DNA from: Parascedosporium putredinis
Taxonomy: Eukaryota > Ascomycota > Sordariomycetes > Microascales > Microascaceae
Length of the DNA: 64,000 nucleotides
NCBI GenBank assembly: GCA_949357655.1
Contig: CASHTG010000003.1
Location: 434,001 to 498,000, forward strand
Direction of reading: 5' to 3'
In this document: positions 57,190 through 64,000 of the stretch, in pieces
Layout: every line of letters begins with the position of its first letter
Position numbering within the stretch: the stretch's first letter is position 1
Made by a program: the position numbers and the translations under genes
Notes under the pieces: model-generated
Told to the model about the DNA's origin: nothing
Database searches by the model: none
The model's input: only the letters and a program-made list of their open reading frames with translations

Positions 57190-58250
57190 CTACCGTGCCT
57201 TGATCTTGCGTATAATGACCTTGTCCCCATCCAGCTGCCACCCAACGCCGTCCTTGGACGTGAGGCTCTCCCAGCCGGACGACGTCGACCTCTCCAGAAA
57301 CGTCTTGTCCACCGAAAGATACCCCCGGCCGAAGCACTTGAGCGTGTGCACCCGCAACTCAGGCTCCGCAAGCTCCATCAAGCTGACCTTGTGCCCATCG
57401 ACGGCGTCCTTGATTTTCCCAAACGCGATGTAGTTATCGTGCGTCAGCGCCTTGAGCACCGCGAGCACCTTGCCGTCGCGCAACCCGTACCGCCTCCGGA
57501 GACCGTAGGCCTCGGCCAAATCGCCCCTGCGACACGCGGCGTCGAGGACCAGGTAGCCCACGACTTCCTGGAATTCTAAACTGGTCAAGCTGTGCATCGG
57601 GTGTATGTTGCGCAATAGGTGCAGGATCGCCGGGTGGTACGATTCCGCGTGTTTCACGAGCACCGATAGCCGGATGCAAAGAGGTACGATTGCACGGAAA
57701 AGTCGTCGGCGCGCTTGGACGCCACGATGCCCTCTCTAAGTTTGCGCAGCGCCATCATCACGTCAGACAGGGCCTTGGTGTTGCTCGTCGCTGCCATCGT
57801 CACCGGCGGGGGCGGCACCGCGGCCATGGCGCTGCGTCCCCCGGGGCCATGAGCGATGGTGGGCGCGGGCGCTGCGGCCGTCGCCTGCCCGGGGCCGCTG
57901 TCTAGGTTTAAAGAAGCGAATCTACGAAGGAGCTCATCCCGTTGCCCAGAATCAGAGCAGAAGGACATGTAGCGTTCCACAATTTTTGTGTAATATCGCT
58001 CTTGCGTCTTGAAATCGAGAAGTCTTTTTTGTTCGTTACAAGAAACCAGCCTCTGATGTTAGCGCGAGATGGCTCCAAGGGACCGACACTGCCCCTCGCC
58101 AGGTGGGGGATTGTTTTAGTGGGGGAGGGGGAGCTCGACGAACCTGGTATCGCCTTTGGATGGCAGGCCCATGATCTCCAGAGGGTCTTGATCGGGTGCC
58201 TTGAGGCGGCCCCATGGGTTGGAGGACGACCGGCCCCCGCGTGACGGCAT
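57190..58250 (-). CDS. Conserved fungal protein, possibly PCI/CSN8-PSMD8-like helical repeat
   Basis: Exon 1 (58144-58250) reads MPSRGGRSSSNPWGRLKAP then DPLEIMGLPS. The intron is 58051-58143, with the acceptor taken at CAGAG|G because only that joins DTR to LVSCNEQKRLLDFKTQERYY. Exon 2 continues IVERYMSFCSDSGQRDELLRRF, an Ala/Pro linker, MMALRKLREGIVAS, HPAILHLLRNIHPMHSLTSLE, GYLVLDAACRRGDLAEAYGLR and the end DGDKVIIRKIKAR. One base is missing near 57675 (YLFA|IRLSVLVKHAE). Corrected length is 322 aa. The C-terminal helix-plus-winged pattern (hydrophobic helices, then KCFGRGYLSVDKTFLER) resembles the CSN8/PSMD8/eIF3k type of PCI domain, but this is a tentative structural reading, not a recognised orthology. 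Confidence 0.7.
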
Positions 58251-58869
58251 TTTGTTGATTGAATCTGGACGACGCGGGTCGTCACTGTTGTTGTCGAGGC
58301 ATAGCTTCCAGGATAGCGGACGCTGTTTAATATGTATCCTAGACATCCCACTATCCCCCAACTTGGCAACCAAGCTTCGCGATGGCTTACCTAATCGGCG
58401 ATGAGCGGCGAGCAACGGGACCCAAGTTCAAGCGGCCTGAAGCATGTGAACGCCAACCAAGGTGTCATGTCTGGATAGAATAGAAAGGAATAGCCCTCCC
58501 TCCCGAGACACAGCTTCAGATAACAGGGGTTTACGAAAAGGTGAGAGCACTGGCAAAGCTCAGAATTTCATCATAATATTTTCTCGGTTTTGGCGTATTG
58601 CAGGCCCTGGACAAAAGAAATCCAAAGTTGCAAAGCTTTATCTGTATCGTACATTCGTCCCCCTTGGTGTCCGAATTTCTTCGTGAAGAGCAAAAAAGCC
58701 ACAATTCATCTCCTAGATCCACGGGAAGCCCCAAACCTGCTCGCCTCTTCTCAACGCCCTGTATTAGAAAAAAATTAGGTATCGCAGGTGGTAAAGTCTA
58801 ATATCGAACAGTCGAAGCGGAACAAGAACATTCTCCCCACTTCCCTCATCTTTTCCCGCTCCCAAGTAC
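58251..58869. other. Intergenic
   Basis: Promoter side of the preceding minus-strand gene and the 3' region of DPM1. Short open frames on + (58462-58801) overlap each other and show no conserved features. Confidence 0.45.
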
Positions 58870-59695
58870 TTAAACCTTCAACCAGAGGTTGAGAACACCC
58901 TTTAGATACTCGACAATCTCATCGCCGCCGAGCTTCGACTCTCCGTAGACGCGGTCCACGAAGCTGATGGGCACCTCAGCAACCGTGAAGCCCATGCCCT
59001 TGGCGCGCACCATCATCTCCATCTGGAAGGTATAACCCTTGCTCTCTGTGCTCGCGACGACCTTCTCCAGCACGCTCTTCTTGTACAGCCGGAAGCTTCC
59101 CGTAAGGTCAGAGACGCCGGGGCGGAGAACGGTGTCGGCGAAGAGGTTGGCGCCCTTGCTGACAAACTTGCGCTTGAGGTCCCAGCCGTAGACCCCACCA
59201 TTGCCCGCGTACCGTGTTCCCGTGACAATATCGTAGTCGGCCTCCTTCTGGCGGGCAATCATCTCGGGGATGAACTTGGGGTGGTGGCTGAAATCGGCGT
59301 CCATGATGATGACAAAGTTGCCCGTGACAAATTGGAGGCCGTGGACGTAGGCGGTACCGAGACCGAGCTTTCCTGTTCGAGTCTTGAGGACAATATGGGG
59401 GCTGTACGCCTTGACGAGCTGCTTGGCCACGTCCTGGGTGCCATCGGGGAACCGTCGTCCACGATGATCAACTCCCAGTCGAGCTTTCTATACAACAACA
59501 AAAAAATTGGTTAGTTTCCTTTTATTGCGTATGCGAGGAACACTAGGAAATTTGTGACTCGGAACGAGTGCTTCAGTGAGGAGTGCCGTGGACATACTGC
59601 GCAGTGAAGGTCCTGTTAAGAAGCCAGGCAACAATGGGCAGGTTGCGGCGCTCATTGTAAGTAGGAAGAATGACGGAGTACTTGTTCTTAGCCAT
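58870..59695 (-). CDS. DPM1: Dolichol-phosphate mannosyltransferase catalytic subunit
   Basis: Transfers mannose from GDP-mannose to dolichyl phosphate at the ER, giving the donor for N-glycans, O-mannosylation and GPI anchors. Exon 1 (59598-59695) encodes MAKNKYSVILPTYNERRNLP. The intron is 59488-59597 and exon 2 58870-59487. GT2 motifs are visible: WELIIVDDGSPDGT, TAYVHGLQFVTGNFVIIMDAD with the DAD metal site, SHHPKFIPEM, DIVTGTRYAGNGGVYGWDLKRK and DLTGSFRLYKKSVLE. One base is missing at 59446-59449 (GSP|DGTQDV). Corrected length is 238 aa. There is no C-terminal membrane anchor, so this is the short fission-yeast/human type that needs DPM2 and DPM3, not the budding-yeast type. Confidence 0.96.
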
Positions 59696-60115
59696 GACGA
59701 CGACTCGAGAGACTCTAGACGATATGATGGTAGAAGTAGAGAGAAAAGCCTTTGCGACTAAAGGTTGACACGAGAAAGGGATTAAGTGTAAATCAAAGGA
59801 GCGTGGAAAAGTTGGGTGTTGCGTTGATTGGTGTGGTCGAAATATTGGCGAGCTGGCCTCGTCGCGACTCCTGAAATTGGCTCTGAAGGGTGCGCCCTCC
59901 AAAGCCAGACATAAGCTACGAGGGACCTACAATAAAATCCCAATTAGGACCACGTATTACATAAACATGTCTAGGTCCAGTCTCAGCCTCAGTTCAGCTT
60001 CTTCAAGTGTGTGTGTGTGTGTGTTAATGTATATTTAACGTCGGATGGACACGTGATTACAGCTGCAGTCATGTGGCAGAGAGCCCGGAACGGGCTATAA
60101 GGCCAGGACATCCCA

Positions 60116-60780
60116 GTGATGGATAGAGGCAGCATGCCGCTGCCAAAGGCAGAAGTCTTCGACGCAGAAGCCTCTGCCGCCCTACATGAGCTGCTGGCGG
60201 CACAAGGCACCACCCGCGCTGAGTTCGCCACAGACATCTACATATGTCTAGATAATCTAGAGCAACCTCAAGCCGAAGCCGCCAGAGCTCCAGCTGCCAC
60301 GGTTCACCCTTGGAAAGCTGTATGCAAGCCGCACCGGCCATGGGGATTTTGCCGACTGCCATCGCAGGCTGAACCACGAGGACGCCCTCATCGTATGCCA
60401 ATGTGGATGGGAAAACACGCTAGAACACATCTACTACTGTGGGATTGGAAGGCGGCTTAGCACGATATATGCCTGGGGCCTGCAACAGGTACAAGACATA
60501 CTTGAGCAACGTGACGGAGCCTACCTTCTAGATAGGTGCCTCCAGAAGACAGCACTGGCTTCTACCGCCGGATCTGCTCTCCTTACGCGAAGCCAGCAGC
60601 CAGACCATAGGGCTATCCCTCCCACTCCTACTACCTCCTCCCTCTCTCTCTCCCTCTCACTCTTTATCTATTTCCTTTGTTCTAAAGCCGGCCTATGTAA
60701 AGGTAGGATGCAGCTGGCGATCGGGCTTACGGTGGTCCATGTACAATAGTTCCAGACAAGTAGTAGCTAGGCAGTTCCGT
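60116..60780 (+). mobile_element. 3' fragment of a non-LTR retrotransposon (fungal Tad1/I-type), degenerate
   Basis: The frame at 60116 reads GSMPLPKAEVFDAEASAAL and FATDIYICLDNLE, the RNase H domain that follows the reverse transcriptase in fungal LINEs. After a deletion and frame change near 60290-60310 it continues LGKLYASRTGHGDFADCHRR, LNHEDALIVCQCGWENTLEH and IYYCGIGRR, the typical C-terminal RTGHGDF plus Cys-Cys-His-Cys knuckle. The reverse transcriptase and endonuclease are absent, so the copy is 5'-truncated and dead. A pyrimidine-rich 3' UTR (60640-60690) and a GT-rich end follow. Confidence 0.75.
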
Positions 60781-60961
60781 TCTGCCCGTGTATGCGTGTG
60801 TGTTATTATTTAACGTCTAGGGGCATATGACTGCAGCTGCAGCTGTCGTCGCGTGCCCCACGGACGTTAAATAAGAACACACACACACACCCACACACAC
60901 ACGCGGAACTGCCTAGCAACAACTTGTCTGGGACTATTGTACGTGGATCGCCGTAAGCCCG
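60722..60961. repeat. 240-bp imperfect palindrome made of two opposed LINE 3' ends
   Basis: 60722-60779 and 60904-60961 are reverse complements at about 52 of 58 bases. GT-rich and CA-rich stretches face each other, followed inward by the perfect 12-base pair TTATTTAACGTC (60806-60817) and GACGTTAAATAA (60863-60874). GGGGCA (60820-60825) pairs with TGCCCC (60854-60859). The centre is CTGCAGCTGCAGCTG. Similarity also extends outward into the CTCTCTCCCTCTCAC / GTGAGAGGGAGAGAG tracts. Confidence 0.85.
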
Positions 60962-61118
60962 AGCGCCGGCTACGTCCTGGAATTTACATAGGTCAGAGTG
61001 GCCAGATTATCTACCAACATAAAGGCTTTTAGAACAAGTGAGAGGGAGAGAGTATAAGGGAAGGAGAGAGAGAGGGAAGTTCAGCTTCTTCAGTGTGTGT
61101 GTGTGTGTTAATATTTAT

Positions 61119-62758
61119 GTTGAAATCAAAGTCACGTGGCAAAGAGCTTCTTCAATGGCCGCTGGCTTCTTGAAGAGATCAAGAATCAATTTCAATGTTG
61201 AGAGAGGTGTTGCACGTGATACAAATCGTGACTTGGAAAAGAAGAAAAACTTGAAGATGACCAGTGCACACTGTTCCCATAGCCTCTCAGACCCACCAGA
61301 ATGACTTGCGACACTCAAACATTCAACCTCGACAGATTGACGTAATCTCGATTGAAACTTGAAGCCTTCCAGGATATTCTTTGATGGTTCGCAAGCTAGT
61401 CGATACTTGGCTCTTACCATTTCCTTTTCCCTCCAAGAAGTTGAGCAATTGTCAAAGGCCAACTTAGAGGTTCTGAAAGGCCGGCAAGCCTCCAAGTAAT
61501 CGCTTACAAGAGGAGGAATTGAAGGCAGTCGCATTCTTCCATTCCACACACAAGAGACAGAGGGAAAGAGCACAGTTTCGATTTTCGTGTGTACGGTGTG
61601 AATGCACAGTGACACACAGACCCCACCTCCGCCCGGATATGGCTTCGAGCTCGAGCTTTTGAACGGAGCTCCCCCTTCTTCACGAGGTGTGGGATGGTCC
61701 TACGGAATGCTCTGGTCTCGAGGATATGGTGGCTGAATTCTGGAGGAAGAAAAAGGGAATGGTATCTAATGCAGTTCTTTTGAGTCGCCATTGGGCCCTG
61801 GGCGCGTGGGAATGCTCGGCAGCTCTACCCTCTTTCTAGCCGGACGGCTCTGCCATTGGTGATCACCATCGATCGGGGCAGGAATAGCTCGAGTGTTACT
61901 TGCCACTTACCGCCCATGCATGCAAGAGTCGAGGGGATTCGCTGCAGAACATTCGGGGTACATTAGGCTATGTCGCTTCCTACTTTGCGACACCGGCGAG
62001 GATACATCATCTCCCTCTGATATCCACGCGCAAAACATGTAACCAAGAGCCCAGTCCTGCCATCAAGCTACTCCATCACCTGAGTATTGTCCGAGAATAT
62101 GCTGGATGCGGGGGCCATTGTAACCGTGCTCCAAACTTCCCCTCTGGTTCTGAAGAACTCGCCCCCAAAACAACCGCAACCGCCCTCTGACAGTACCTCT
62201 TTGTCTTCCAAACCCATTGATTCATCATCAAAGGAAGCTGAGGAGAGGTCCCCCCTCCCCAAACCACGCGCCCTCCTAAAAGAGCTTTTCCCGAGCCGCT
62301 TTCCCTTGTCCATCAACCATCAAATCCCCTCCCCAGCCTTTCCGTTTGCAAAGTTCCAGTGTACCGGGTGTCTTCCATGCCCCAACCTTTCAAACCCCAC
62401 AGGCTATTGTAAGTTCTTCTTTCGGCTTTGCTTTTTGTGTCACCGCCTGCGCTGCCTCGAGGAACAACGGGCGGACTGCCATTATTTCTCCCATCCACCT
62501 CCAACCTCAGCTCTCTTTTTTTTTTCCCTTCCCCTTCCTGACCTTCTCATAAGCTCATCTACTGAACCATCTCAGAACTGCGCATATTACTCTATAGCAT
62601 TGCTATATACGACACTTCTTGCTTACTTTATTCCCGCTTGCTCAAACTGTACAATCCTCCACCCACCCTCCTCTTCTCTTCATACTCGGAAAGCCTGGTG
62701 TTGACCTCGAGAATAGCACAGTGCGGCGCCAATTGGTCGAGCGCTTACGTCATTGAAA
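61119..62758. other. Intergenic upstream of the Ala/Glu-rich gene
   Basis: No supported gene. A 205-codon + frame at 62087-62704 overlaps the pyrimidine-rich leader of the next gene and has low-complexity composition, so I regard it as chance. The last 500 bases are probably promoter and 5' UTR. Confidence 0.45.
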
Positions 62759-63840
62759 ATGGCCGAAGAGCAAGGTAACTATCTCCTCTATTATTTCATC
62801 GATTTCGTCGGGGGTCGTTTGCTATGCACTGATGGGAAATGTTGTTTCCCTAATTGATGGCCTCGAAGCTGCTGGGGGCAGCAGATTGATTCCTGCGAGA
62901 GGCGCGGGCGGCTTGCTGCTCAACCAACCCCTCTCTACCGTGCGAACTTGCTCACTTTTGCGCCGAGCTTTGCTAACCTTGCGCTCGGCTAGTTAACAAC
63001 GTCGTCCCTGCCGCCGCCCCGGTCTCTGATGAGCCAGTAAAGAGCAGCGAGCCTACTGCTGAAGAGAAATCTGCTGAGGAGCCGAAGACAACTATTCCAG
63101 TTTCCACATCCGGCCCGGTTACCGAGGAAAAGAAGGATGCTGCGCTTGCAGACGTGACGGCCGAGGCCTCATCTGAAGATCAAAAACCCAAGGACACTAC
63201 CGCCGAAGCTCCCGCGGAAGTCCCTGCGGAAGTCCCTGCCGTAGCTCCAACTTCTGATGACGCTGGCCCGACTGAGCCCGCTAAGACGGACGTGCCTACC
63301 GCTGTAAACGGCGAGGCTGAGAAGCCGGCCGAGCAGACAACTGGTACCGCCGCCGTCGTTGCCGAAGAAACCGCTGCTTCTGGCCAGGCTGAGTCCTCTA
63401 AAGATGCTGAGAAACCCTCTGCTGCCCCCGAGCCCGCCGCAGACGAGCCTCCTGCTACTACCGAGAAGCCCGTGGAGGACAAGCCCGCACAGGAAAAGAC
63501 GGTTGCCGAGGGCAAAGCCCCCGAGGAGGTCCCCGAAGCCAACGGCGAGGCCGCGGAGGCTGCTGAGGCTGCTGACGTCGAAATCAAAGACGCCCCCGCC
63601 GTGAGCAAGGCTGGGGAATCTCAGACTAGGGAAAAGCGAAGCGCGGATGAGGCCGAAATCACCAACGGAACCAAGTCAAACGAACCCGTCGGCAAAAAGG
63701 CCAAGAGGAGCGCCGATGCGCCTGCAACAAATGGTGGGCCCAGCAGGAACTTGTCCAAGGGTAGGAAGGAAAAGAAAACCATCACCCCCGTCGGTCGCAC
63801 CGCGCGGAGGACCCGTAGCCAGGGTTTAGCGGATGTGTAG
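62759..63840 (+). CDS. Ala/Glu/Pro-rich protein with basic C-terminus, probably nuclear
   Basis: Exon 1 (62759-62774) encodes MAEEQ; the intron is 62775-62992 (GTAACT..CTAG); exon 2 is 62993-63840. The 287-aa protein is mostly disordered, with repeated EVPAEVPA, EEKSAEEPK and EKPSAAPEPAADEPP-type text. It turns basic at the end (GKKAKRSADAP, RKEKKTITPVGRTARRTRSQG), which looks like a nuclear localisation or nucleic-acid-binding tail. It resembles histone-H1-like or nucleolar acidic proteins in composition only; I recognise no family. It reads without frame breaks and uses GCC/GAG-rich codons like the other genes, and the short first exon after a Kozak-like AAAATGG supports the start. Confidence 0.7.
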
Positions 63841-64000
63841 ACTTTTCCTACTCATGTATTCTACCACGCACACGGCTTGACAGCTCCGTGGGATTGTAGG
63901 ACGACGGTTCGCACATATGGCAAACGGGTCCTTTCTATTGGAGTTGATTGGGTTGGTCTGCTTTTTCTTTATTTCCTTGGAATGTCAATTATACGATCAA

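Larger units (their letters stand above)
59992..61118. mobile_element. Composite of decayed LINE sequence bounded by similar GT-rich ends
   Basis: The two edges carry a near-identical sequence: GTTCAGCTTCTTCAAGTGTG..TTAATGTATATTTAACGTC at 59992-60042, and GTTCAGCTTCTTCAGTGTG..TTAATATTTATG at 61079-61118, in the same direction. Between them lie a LINE 3' fragment and an inverted second copy of its 3' end. The block sits about 300 bases upstream of the DPM1 start. Confidence 0.6.

Noticed and set aside
62087..62704. 205-codon + frame upstream of the Ala/Glu-rich gene
   Set aside because: Composition is Ser/Pro/Phe-rich as expected from a pyrimidine-rich leader; no recognisable protein features and no splice link to the next gene.

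Overview
The window is nuclear DNA of a filamentous ascomycete (Pezizomycotina, most likely a Sordariomycete; I cannot name the genus). The evidence is short GT..AG introns of 58-262 bp with CTAAC/CTRAC-like branch sites, single genes spaced 0.3-3 kb apart on both strands, fungal-specific families (SOG2, SPT20, ATG27, PEX22-like, DUF4246) and a decayed fungal LINE. No CRISPR array, operon, rRNA or tRNA gene was seen.

Layout. 0-0.3 kb: a decayed subtilase-like fragment. 1.9-9.3 kb: EMI1-like CHCH-type protein (+), cytosolic HSP70 (-), RecQ helicase (+). 9.3-15.5 kb: gene-poor, with a small doubtful ORF and a CTAG-rich decayed stretch. 15.5-23.7 kb: SOG2 (+), BLOC1S1/GCN5L1-like (+), TSC13 enoyl reductase (-). 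25-29 kb: RPS6 (-) diverging from CTF8 (+), then DPH1 (+). 30.9-45.6 kb: five minus-strand genes, ATG27, SPT20, a PEX22-like protein and an RBR E3 ligase among them. 48.8-58.3 kb: quinone oxidoreductase (+), CxxC protein (-), DUF4246 (-), F-box-like (-), and a conserved gene of unknown function (-). 58.9-59.7 kb: DPM1 (-). 60-61.1 kb: LINE remnants forming a large palindrome. 62.8-63.8 kb: an Ala/Glu-rich nuclear-type protein (+).

The genes are mostly core housekeeping functions: translation and diphthamide (RPS6, DPH1), chaperone, lipid and glycan precursor synthesis at the ER (TSC13, DPM1), autophagy, endosome and peroxisome (ATG27, BLOC1S1, PEX22-like), transcription (SPT20), morphogenesis signalling (SOG2), and genome maintenance (RecQ, CTF8). 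No gene cluster or common pathway is evident.

The dominant unusual feature is technical. Most conserved genes carry 1-base frameshifts, overwhelmingly missing bases, and at least 14 of these are G/C runs of 4 where the protein family requires 5. Adding the missing bases restores whole-codon lengths (for example RPS6 at 239 aa and DPM1 at 238 aa), so these are best read as sequencing errors in intact genes, not pseudogenes. I did not find a convincing new biological system; the most interesting loci are the tail-to-tail LINE palindrome, the BLOC1S1 protein with a duplicated C-terminal module, and the CTAG-rich decayed region.
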